This document shows positions 43,441 through 50,692 of a stretch of DNA of 64,000 nucleotides, piece by piece. Each line of letters starts with the position of its first letter. The stretch's first letter is position 1. Origin of the DNA: Kitasatospora sp. NBC_01250. GTDB lineage: Bacteria > Actinomycetota > Actinomycetes > Streptomycetales > Streptomycetaceae. The position numbers and the translations under genes were made by a program. The DNA is taken from assembly GCF_036226465.1 (NCBI RefSeq), contig NZ_CP108476.1:992001-1056000 (forward strand). Direction: 5' to 3'. Below the pieces are notes generated by a model. It ran no database searches, had not been told where the DNA came from, and saw only the letters and a program-made list of their open reading frames with translations.

Positions 43441-45063
43441 ATGCCCGACTGGGACAGCTTCCACCTCCACCTGCACAGCGGTACCGCGGCGGTGGACGGC
43501 TTCCTCACCGCCGAACTGGCCCCGCTGCTCGACGGCCTGGTCGCGGAGGGGCGGGCCTCGGCCTGGTTCTTCATCCGCTACGGCGAGGGCGGCCCGCACC
43601 TGCGGATCCGGGTGCGCGACCTGAGCCGGTCCGACTCCGCCGAGCTGGCCGCCACGCTGGGCCGGCTCGGCAAGGCGCTGCCCTCCCTAGACGGCCCCTG
43701 GGAATCGAGCCACGGCGAGCTGCGGCTGGTGCCCTACGTCCCCGAAACCGAGCGCTACGGCGGCGAGTCGGCGCTGCCGGAGGCCGAGGAGGTGTTCGCG
43801 CTCTCCTCCCGGGTGGCGGTGCTGGCGCTGGAACCCGGGCCGGGCGCCTCCCAACGCCTCGCGCTGGGCATCGACCTGGCCCTGACCACCGCGCTCGCGC
43901 TCGGCCTGGACCGGCTGTCGGGCGCCCAGTGGCTGCGCAGGCAGGCGTCGGGCTGGCGCTGGGTGACCGAAGTCCCGGTGCTGCCGGGCGCCACGGTGCA
44001 CGCACGGGTCAACTCCGTCTTCGCGCTCCAGCACCAGGCCCTGGTGGGCCGTGCCGAAGCCCTCTGGACCGACCCCGCGCAGCAGGCCGCCCCCTGGCTC
44101 ACCCGCTGGGCGGAGCGGGTGCGCGCCGCCACCGTCCGCGAGCCGTGGGTGTGGGCCTCCCACCTGCACATGCTCTTCAACCGCCTCGGCATCACCCCCG
44201 ACGAGGAGCGGGCCGTCTGCCGGCTGGCGGCCCGCGCCCTGCTGGACGCGGGCGAGCCGCCCTCCTTCTTCCCCGAGGGCCACCGCGCCCCGGACCACCA
44301 GTACCTGGAACGCAGCAAGTTCCAGGCCGGCCGCCCCCAGGACAGCGCGCTGCGACTGCTGCCACCGGAGGCGTCGACCGCGCTCGGCCGCCCCGGGCCG
44401 CGCGATGTCGCGCTGCCCGCCGGCCCGCCGCCCACGTCCTCGCTGCACCAGGCGCTCACCGAACGGGTCACCGCGCGCGGCCAGTTGACCGGACCGCTGG
44501 CCGCCGACACACTGGGCACCCTGCTCTGGTCCACCCTCGCCGAGAGCCACCACAGCGAGCGGCTGCTGCCCGACGGCACCCGCTACGTCGCGGCGCACCG
44601 TCCCTACCCGAGCGCCGGCGCGCTCTACACCGCCCGGCTGCGCCTGATCGCCCTGGACGTCCCGGGCCTGGCCGCCGGCACCTACGACTGCGTCCCCGAA
44701 CAGCGCGCGCTGCGACCGATCGGCCCCGCCCCGAGCATCGACGAACTCACCGCGCTCTCCTCCTACTTCTCCCGCCCCGCCGGCGATCCCGACCTGGTGG
44801 GGATCGCCGAGGTGCCCGCGGTGCTGGGCCTGCACCTGGAGTTCGGCCTGCTGCGCGGCCGCTACGGCCTGCGGGCGCTGCGCCTGGGCCTCCTGGAGGC
44901 CGGTCACCTCGCCCAGACGCTGCTGCTCACCGCGACCGCGCTCGGCCTGCGCAGCGTGCCGCTGTCCGGCTTCCTCGACGACCTGGCCCACGAGCTGTTC
45001 GGCCTGGACGCCACGGACCAGCCGCTGCAGTACCTGCTCCCGCTGGGCCGGCGCACCGACTGA
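43441..45063 (+). CDS. lazF: Bifunctional glutamate eliminase / azoline dehydrogenase
   Basis: A 540-residue fusion. Residues 1-290 form the SpaB-C-like elimination domain (FHLHLHSGTAAVDGFLTAEL, FIRYGEGGPHLRIRVRDL, HLHMLFNRLGI) that removes glutamate to give dehydroalanine. Residues 335-540 form an FMN-dependent nitroreductase-fold dehydrogenase (YPSAGALYTARLRLIALDVP, LEAGHLAQTLLLTATALGLR) oxidising azolines to azoles. The same fusion occurs in LazF of lactazole, which identifies the pathway type. ATG 43441 lies 67 bases after lazE. Confidence 0.93.
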   Translation: MPDWDSFHLHLHSGTAAVDGFLTAELAPLLDGLVAEGRASAWFFIRYGEGGPHLRIRVRDLSRSDSAELAATLGRLGKALPSLDGPWESSHGELRLVPYVPETERYGGESALPEAEEVFALSSRVAVLALEPGPGASQRLALGIDLALTTALALGLDRLSGAQWLRRQASGWRWVTEVPVLPGATVHARVNSVFALQHQALVGRAEALWTDPAQQAAPWLTRWAERVRAATVREPWVWASHLHMLFNRLGITPDEERAVCRLAARALLDAGEPPSFFPEGHRAPDHQYLERSKFQAGRPQDSALRLLPPEASTALGRPGPRDVALPAGPPPTSSLHQALTERVTARGQLTGPLAADTLGTLLWSTLAESHHSERLLPDGTRYVAAHRPYPSAGALYTARLRLIALDVPGLAAGTYDCVPEQRALRPIGPAPSIDELTALSSYFSRPAGDPDLVGIAEVPAVLGLHLEFGLLRGRYGLRALRLGLLEAGHLAQTLLLTATALGLRSVPLSGFLDDLAHELFGLDATDQPLQYLLPLGRRTD

Positions 45064-45070
45064 GCGAGCG

Positions 45071-45105
45071 GGGCCGCGCCGCGCGCCCACCGCGCGGGGC
45101 GGCCC
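45071..45105 (+). terminator. Hairpin after lazF
   Basis: GGGCCGC and GCGGCCC, with GCGCG/CGCGC inside, form a nearly continuous stem starting seven bases after the lazF stop. Marks the likely end of the thiopeptide operon. Confidence 0.7.
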
Positions 45106-45180
45106 GGCCAGTGCCGCGTCCGCCGGGCTCCCTGCCGCGGCTGCGCCCCGGGCTCCGGGCTCAGGTGCTACTGTCCCGCC

Positions 45181-45579
45181 ATGTCCAAGATCGAGATAGA
45201 CGCGGCAACTGCCGAGTTCTTCGGCGCCTTTGACAACCGCGGCGGCCGGTCCGCCGACGTGGACCGGATCCGCCGGCTGATGCTGCCGAGCGGGGTGATC
45301 GTCAACACCGGTGCGCACTTCACCGTCTACACGGTGGAGGAGTTCATCGAGCCCCGCCGGCAGCTGCTGAGCGAGGGGCGGCTGGTCGAGTTCTCCGAGT
45401 GGGAGACCTCCGAGCGCACCGACATCGCGGGCGACATCGCCTGCCGGTTCGGCGAGTACCGCAAGTCCGGGACCCTGGACGGCGAGCCGTACGAGGGGGT
45501 GGGGACCAAGACCTTCCAGTTCGTCCGCACCCCGGAGGGCTGGCGGATCGCCGCGTTCTCCTGGTACGACCAGCCCTGA
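45181..45579 (+). CDS. SnoaL/DUF4440-like (NTF2-fold) protein
   Basis: A 132-residue cone-shaped NTF2-fold protein: FFGAFDNRGGRSADVDRIRR, then MLPSGVIVNTGAHFTVYTVE, and the C-terminal FQFVRTPEGWRIAAFSWYDQ. Such proteins act as small-molecule isomerases or binding proteins. It is separated from lazF by a terminator and has its own start; role in thiopeptide supply is possible but unsupported. Confidence 0.85.
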   Translation: MSKIEIDAATAEFFGAFDNRGGRSADVDRIRRLMLPSGVIVNTGAHFTVYTVEEFIEPRRQLLSEGRLVEFSEWETSERTDIAGDIACRFGEYRKSGTLDGEPYEGVGTKTFQFVRTPEGWRIAAFSWYDQP

Positions 45580-45589
45580 CCACCGTACG

Positions 45590-45611
45590 GCCCGCCCCCC
45601 GGGGGGTGGGC
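45590..45611. terminator. GC hairpin between convergent genes
   Basis: GCCCGCCCCCC and GGGGGGTGGGC, one G-T pair and no loop bases beyond the turn, in the 39-base convergent gap. Confidence 0.5.
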
Positions 45612-45618
45612 GCCGCCG

Positions 45619-47163
45619 TCAGCGGCGGAACAGCCCGGTCAGCGTGCGCCACCAGCCGCGCCGCTGCCGGGGGATGCCGACGGTCCCGGCGACGCCCGGC
45701 GCGGCCTGCGGCAGCCGCGGCAGCGCGGGCGCGTCCGCCCCGAGCGCCGGCGGCGGCTCCTCCTCGTCGGGCGTGCGCGGCTCGAAGTGCACCGGCAGCC
45801 CGGCCAGGTGACGGGAGATCCAGGCGGAGGTGTAGGTCAGCTCCTCCTCCTCGACGGCGAGTTGGATGTCCGGCAGCCGGGTGAGCAGGATGTCGATGCC
45901 GGTCTCCGCGATCGCCCGGCCGATGTCCTGGCCGGGGCACTCGTGCGGGCCGCTGCCGAAGGACAGGTGGGAGCGGTTGCCGTGCAGCGGCGTCGACAGG
46001 TCGGGGCGGACGACCGGGTCGGCGTTGCCGGCCGCCAGGCCGAGCAGCAGCATGTCGCCCTCCTTGATCCGCCGCCCGCCGAGCTCGGTGTCCCCGGTGG
46101 CCCAGCGGCCCGCGACCAGCGACATCGGCGGGGAGTCCCACAGCACCTGGTCCAGCGCCTCGGACAGGGTCATCTGACCGCCCGACAGATGGGCCCGGAA
46201 CCGCTGGTCGGTGAGGACCATCTTCAGGGTGTCCGCGATCAGGTTGACGGTCGTCTCGTTGGCGGCGAGCAGCACCACCCGCAGGTGCTCCAGCACCTCG
46301 TCGTCGCTGAGCCCGGCGCTGTGCTGCATCAGCCAGGACACCAGGTCGGCGCCGGGCGCCACCCGCTTGCGGTCCATCATCCGGCGCAGCGTGGCGACCA
46401 CGTAGTCGTTGCTCGCGATCGCCGTCTCGGTGCCCTTCATCAGGTCCCGGGCCGCCTCCACCAGCCGGGGGCCGTACTCCTCGGGCATGCCGACCAGTTG
46501 GGTCATCACCAGCATCGGCAGGTGCTCGGCGAACTGGGAGACCAGCTCGGCCCGGCCGGTGGGGCCGAAGTCCTGGACCAGCTGGTCGGTGAAGCGGGTG
46601 ACGTGGCGCCGGATCCCGCGCCGGTCGAAGCGGTTCAGGCTGTCGGTGACCGCCTGGCGCAGCCTCCGGTGCTCCTCGCCGTCCGCGAACACGCACAGCG
46701 GCTGCCAGGCGATCACCGGCATCAGCGGGGAGTCCGGGGCGACCTGCCCCTCCTGGAAGGCCCGCCAGCGGCGCGAGTCGCGGGAGAACCGGGAGGGCGT
46801 GCGCATCGCGGTGAGGTTCGCGGAGTGGCCGACGATCAGCCAGGCCGGCAGGTCGCCGTGCAGCAGCACGGGCGCCACCTCGCCGTACTCGGCCCGCAGC
46901 TTCTCGTACAGGCCCACCGGGTCGGCCTCGGCCTCGGGCCCGTAGAGCCGCCGCAGGGCGCCTGCGCCGCGCCCGGCTGTCTCGATTCCGCCTGCGGCGA
47001 GTCCGGCGACGGCGAACCCGTCGGCAGCGAACCCGCCGACGCCGAGTCCGTCGGTGTCGAAGCCTGGGTCGAACCCGCTGTCGTACCCGGCGGCGTCGAG
47101 CCCGTGGGCGGGGCAGCCCGGCGGCGGGGTGAGGGGAGCGTCGTCAGAAAACGGGGTGGTCAC
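45619..47163 (-). CDS. cvnE: Conservon cytochrome P450 lacking the ExxR motif (CvnE)
   Basis: A 514-residue P450. Heme-binding is intact: FGSGPHECPGQDIG. The I-helix reads LLAANETTVN. At the K-helix the usual ExxR is replaced by DQVLWDSPPM, as known for CYP157-type conservon P450s, so it is a natural feature of the subfamily rather than decay. Residues 22-66 are a Gly/Asp/Phe-rich degenerate repeat, and a Pro-rich tail ends with a basic patch. GTG 47163 follows GGAG. Last gene of the conservon, 57 bases after cvnD. Substrate unknown. Confidence 0.92.
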   Translation of the reverse strand: MTTPFSDDAPLTPPPGCPAHGLDAAGYDSGFDPGFDTDGLGVGGFAADGFAVAGLAAGGIETAGRGAGALRRLYGPEAEADPVGLYEKLRAEYGEVAPVLLHGDLPAWLIVGHSANLTAMRTPSRFSRDSRRWRAFQEGQVAPDSPLMPVIAWQPLCVFADGEEHRRLRQAVTDSLNRFDRRGIRRHVTRFTDQLVQDFGPTGRAELVSQFAEHLPMLVMTQLVGMPEEYGPRLVEAARDLMKGTETAIASNDYVVATLRRMMDRKRVAPGADLVSWLMQHSAGLSDDEVLEHLRVVLLAANETTVNLIADTLKMVLTDQRFRAHLSGGQMTLSEALDQVLWDSPPMSLVAGRWATGDTELGGRRIKEGDMLLLGLAAGNADPVVRPDLSTPLHGNRSHLSFGSGPHECPGQDIGRAIAETGIDILLTRLPDIQLAVEEEELTYTSAWISRHLAGLPVHFEPRTPDEEEPPPALGADAPALPRLPQAAPGVAGTVGIPRQRRGWWRTLTGLFRR

Positions 47164-47220
47164 GGTATCTCCGGGGTCAGCGCGAGGCGGTCGTCGAGCG
47201 TGCCGGCCAGGGTGGCGCGG

Positions 47221-47883
47221 TCACCGCGTGGGCGGGGCCGAGAGGGTGTACAGGTAGTGCATCAGGGCCATCAGGACGTCCCGGCTGGATTCGCGGGTCC
47301 GCGCGTCGCAGGCGACGATCGGCACCTCCGCCGGCAGGTCGAGGGCGGTGCGCAGCTCCTCGGTCGGATAACTCGGGGACTCGGGGAAGGTGTTCACCGC
47401 GACGACGAACGGCACGCCGCGGTCCTCCAGCCGCCCGATCACGTCGAAGCTGACCTCCAGCCGACGGGTGTCGACCAGCACGACCGCGCCGAGGGCCCCC
47501 TCGAACAGCCCGTTCCAGAGGAACCAGAACCGCTCCTGCCCGGGCGTGCCGAAGACGTACAGCACCAGCTCCTCGCTGATGCTGATCCGGCCGAAGTCCA
47601 TCGCGACCGTGGTGCGGGTCTTGCGCTCGACCCCGGAGAGGTCGTCGACGCCCTCCCCGGCCTGCGTCATCGTCTCCTCGGTGGTCAGCGGGCGGATCTC
47701 GCTCACCGAGCCGACCAGGGTCGTCTTGCCGACGCCGAAGCCGCCCACGATCACGACCTTGACCGCCATGGTGGCCGAGTCCGGGAGCAGGTCCTCGTCC
47801 TGCGGCCCCACGGCGGGTCCCTGCGGTGCCACCGCCACCGGCCCGGTGCCGTCGGGCACCCGCTCAGAGTCGCTGTAGTCCAC
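47221..47883 (-). CDS. cvnD: Conservon small GTPase (CvnD)
   Basis: A 220-residue Ras-like GTPase with Walker A GGFGVGKTTLVGSVSE, switch-region TTVAMDFGRI, DTPG-like VFGTPGQERFWFLW, and NKxD-like AVNTFPESP. It is the effector-type GTPase of the conservon, thought to work with CvnB and CvnC at the membrane. GTG 47883 overlaps the end of cvnC by 20 bases. Confidence 0.95.
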   Translation of the reverse strand: MDYSDSERVPDGTGPVAVAPQGPAVGPQDEDLLPDSATMAVKVVIVGGFGVGKTTLVGSVSEIRPLTTEETMTQAGEGVDDLSGVERKTRTTVAMDFGRISISEELVLYVFGTPGQERFWFLWNGLFEGALGAVVLVDTRRLEVSFDVIGRLEDRGVPFVVAVNTFPESPSYPTEELRTALDLPAEVPIVACDARTRESSRDVLMALMHYLYTLSAPPTR

Positions 47884-48220
47884 TGATCACCGCCTCCAAC
47901 AGGGCGCGCTCGGGCAGGATCGCCTGCGGGACGCACGCGCGGGCCTCGATCCGCTCCTCGGTGAGGAGGTCGGTCAGCAGCACGGTGACCACGCTGGCCG
48001 GCAGCCGCAGGTAGGCGGAGATCTCGGCCACGGACAGCGGCGAACCGCAGATCCGCAGGATCGCCGCGTGCTCCGGCGGCATCGCCGGCGTCGGTTCGGC
48101 CCGCGCGACGATCAGCGTGACCAGGTCGAACGTGGTCTGGTCGGCCAGGCCGCTGCGGCCACGGGTGATCACGTAGAGGCGTTCGGGGATGCCGCCCTCG
48201 CCGCGTTCAGGTGTGCTCAT
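47864..48220 (-). CDS. cvnC: Conservon DUF742 protein (CvnC)
   Basis: A 118-residue DUF742 protein with a winged-helix-like core: YVITRGRSGLADQTTFDLVT, LRICGSPLSVAEISAYLRLP, and VLLTDLLTEERIEARACVP. It lies between cvnB and cvnD in the standard order and probably adapts the kinase-like protein to the GTPase. ATG 48220. Confidence 0.93.
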   Translation of the reverse strand: MSTPERGEGGIPERLYVITRGRSGLADQTTFDLVTLIVARAEPTPAMPPEHAAILRICGSPLSVAEISAYLRLPASVVTVLLTDLLTEERIEARACVPQAILPERALLEAVISGLQRL

Positions 48221-48259
48221 GCGACCGCCTCGGCACGCTCGGCGGTCCGCACCGCCGGC

Positions 48260-48664
48260 TCACGCGACCTCGCCCTTGCGCGCGGGCGTGCTGAGGTGCT
48301 CGCCGATCCGGGCGACCAGGTCCCGCATCCGCTGGCCCACCAGGCCGGCGTCCACACCCTCGTCGGCCAGCACCGCGAGGAAGGCGCGGGCACCGGCCGC
48401 CATCAGGTAGAAGAAGCCGCCGCTCACCTCGATCACCACCAGCCGCATCCGGCCGTCGCCCTCGGGGAACTCCTGCCCCACCGCCGCGGCCAGGCTCTGC
48501 AGGCCGGCGCAGGCCGCGGCCAGCCGGTCGGCGGTGTCGGTGCAGGTGCCGTGCTGGGCCATCCGCAGGCCGTCGGCGGAGAGCACGATGATGTGACGGA
48601 GGCACGGGACGCTGTCCGCCAGGTCCTTGAGCATCCAGTCCATGTTGGTCCGCTGCTGAATCAC
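48260..48664 (-). CDS. cvnB: Conservon roadblock/LC7 protein (CvnB)
   Basis: A 134-residue roadblock-fold protein: MDWMLKDLADSVPCLRHIIV, LSADGLRMAQHGTCTDTADR, then LAAACAGLQSLAAAVG. Roadblock proteins act as GTPase regulators or activators and partner CvnD here. GTG 48664 overlaps the cvnA stop (GTGA). Confidence 0.95.
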   Translation of the reverse strand: MIQQRTNMDWMLKDLADSVPCLRHIIVLSADGLRMAQHGTCTDTADRLAAACAGLQSLAAAVGQEFPEGDGRMRLVVIEVSGGFFYLMAAGARAFLAVLADEGVDAGLVGQRMRDLVARIGEHLSTPARKGEVA

Positions 48665-50187
48665 TGCTCGCCCTTCTCTGCCGACTCTTCGCTACTGGTG
48701 TGGCCGTTCACGCCCTCGGTGAACGCGGCCAGCCACAGACCGGGCTGGACCTCCTTGGCCGGCTCGGCGGCCTTCGGGGTCCCGGCGGCGCTGGTCCGGG
48801 GTGCCTGGCCCGTGCTCATCCGGAACGGCGCGGCGTGCCGGCGGCGCTGCGGCAGGCCGTTCGCGGTGCGCTCGGTGACCACCGGGACGTCGTCGTCCTG
48901 GTGGGACGGCCCCGGCCGGGCCGCCGCGGTGGTGCCGAAGGCGGGCCGGGCCGAGAAGCCCGGCAGCGTGGCCGACCGCCGCCGCGTCCCCGTCGCGTCC
49001 CGGGGCCCGCCGGTGACGCCGATGCCGTGGGCCAGGCCGGTGGCGGGCGCGGTGGTGAGGTACTCCTGCGGCACGATCAGCACCGCGCGCACGCCGCCGT
49101 AGGCGGAGGGGCGCAGCGAGACCTGGAACCCGTAGGCCTTCGCCAGCCGGCCGACCACGGCCAGGCCGAGCCGCGGGGTCTCGCCGAGGTCGTTGAGGTC
49201 GATGCCGGCCCGGGCCTCCTCGATCATCCGCTCGGCGCGGGCCCGGCCCTCCTCGCTGAGGCTGAGGCCGCCGTCCTCGATCTCGATCGCTATGCCGGTC
49301 TGCACCTCGGCGGCGGTCAGATGCACCTTGGTCTGCGGCGGGGAGTACCGGGTGGCGTTGTCCAGCAGTTCGGCGACCGCGTGGATGAGCGGCTCGACGG
49401 CCGGTCCGACCACGGCCACCGCCGAGACTGGGTGGAGCTCGACCCGCGGGTACTCCAGGATCCGCGACATGCCGCCGCGCAGCACGCTGTACAGCGGCAC
49501 CGCCCTGCTCCACTGCCGCCCGGGGCGGGCGCCGCCGAGCACGGCGATGCTGTCGGCCAGGCGTCCGACCAGCGCGTTGCCGTGGTCCAGGCGCAGCAGG
49601 TCGTCGAAGACGGCGGGGTCGTTGCCGTGCCGGTCCTCCATCTCCCGCAGGTCCTGGGCCTGCCGGTGGATGATCGCCTGCACCCGGCGGGCGATGTTCA
49701 CGAAGGCCCGCTGCGCGGACTCGCGCATGTTCTCCTCGTTGTCGACCGCCTCCAGGACCGAGCGCAGCACGGCCAGCCGGGCGGCCTGGAACTCCGCGCC
49801 CACCGCGGGGTCGTGGGCCTGGTAGACCTTGAGCACGTCCTCGATGAAACCGCCGCGCTGCAGCCGGGCGACCGCGTCGGGCAGGTCGGTCCTCGCCAGC
49901 CGGAGCGTCTCGCTCTCCTGCCGGGCCAGCCGGTGGCGCAGCTCCTGCTCCAGCCGCGCGGCCCGCTCGCGCAGCCCCACCATCGCACGCCCCCGGCGCG
50001 CGGTCTCGACGGCCACCGCCACCACCCCCACGACGGCCAGCACTCCGCACCAGACCACGCCCTCGCGGGCGTCGGGGGAGACCACCGAGGCGGCGAGGAC
50101 GGCCGCCGCCACCGTCACGACCGTGGGCAGCAGCCACACGAGCACGGGAGCGGAGCGCCGGCTTCCGGGTGACGTTCCAGCAAGCAT
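48661..50187 (-). CDS. cvnA: Conservon membrane sensor with histidine-kinase-like ATPase (CvnA)
   Basis: A 508-residue protein with two N-terminal membrane spans (VLVWLLPTVVTVAAAVLAAS, WCGVLAVVGVVAVAVETA), a coiled coil, a dimerisation-like region with LLRLDHGNALVGRLADSI, and a GHKL ATPase domain (VAELLDNATRYSPPQTKVHL, then GLAVVGRLAKAYGFQVSL). A 120-residue disordered tail follows. First gene of the conservon operon cvnA-B-C-D-E. It likely senses a surface signal and affects CvnB-D; classic phosphotransfer is uncertain. Confidence 0.94.
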   Translation of the reverse strand: MLAGTSPGSRRSAPVLVWLLPTVVTVAAAVLAASVVSPDAREGVVWCGVLAVVGVVAVAVETARRGRAMVGLRERAARLEQELRHRLARQESETLRLARTDLPDAVARLQRGGFIEDVLKVYQAHDPAVGAEFQAARLAVLRSVLEAVDNEENMRESAQRAFVNIARRVQAIIHRQAQDLREMEDRHGNDPAVFDDLLRLDHGNALVGRLADSIAVLGGARPGRQWSRAVPLYSVLRGGMSRILEYPRVELHPVSAVAVVGPAVEPLIHAVAELLDNATRYSPPQTKVHLTAAEVQTGIAIEIEDGGLSLSEEGRARAERMIEEARAGIDLNDLGETPRLGLAVVGRLAKAYGFQVSLRPSAYGGVRAVLIVPQEYLTTAPATGLAHGIGVTGGPRDATGTRRRSATLPGFSARPAFGTTAAARPGPSHQDDDVPVVTERTANGLPQRRRHAAPFRMSTGQAPRTSAAGTPKAAEPAKEVQPGLWLAAFTEGVNGHTSSEESAEKGEQ

Positions 50188-50692
50188 TCAGCATCCTCAA
50201 GAGCGATCGAAGCGTACGGGGAGGGACGGATCGGAACCGGCTCCGGCGGCGAGCAGCATAGCCGGTTCGGAATATTTCTGACTAAATCTCAAAACTCTTG
50301 CACCAAAGCTGATTTGACACTTTCTTTCGGGTCGTTCCAGTCATTTCGCACACCAGTGGCAGGCAGTGCGGACCAGCCGCCCCACGCCCCCGCCGCCCCG
50401 ATCGGCCGGACCGGCGCTGGCACCAGACTTGCCACGCCCCGGACTTGTCGTACCGGCATCGCCGCCAGGTTCGCTCGTGCGAGGGGTCTGTCCCGGGAAG
50501 CGTCACCGGGTGCAGCGAAGTCGTGCTAGACGAAGGCGCGTTCGAGGGCACGGCCGAGTCCGGCCGCACGCCGCCGGCCCTGCGGCGGCCTGCCCGCCCG
50601 CACTCCCGGGCTTGCGTCGGCGGCCGGTTCCGGAGCAGGCTGGGCTGCCGCCATCGACCCGGTGGGCGGCATGCGGGAGGGGCGGGTCGTAC
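50188..50692. other. Intergenic region between divergent cvnA and PucR-type gene
   Basis: About 505 bases without a supported gene. The part at 50265-50335 is notably A/T-rich and probably holds the conservon promoter. The rest is GC-rich with open frames that look like shadows; the true PucR-type start may lie anywhere in its last 100 bases. Confidence 0.5.

Noticed and set aside
45619..47163. P450 as a tailoring enzyme of the thiopeptide cluster
   Set aside because: It is the fifth gene of a standard conservon, on the opposite strand and beyond terminators, so assignment to the conservon is better supported.
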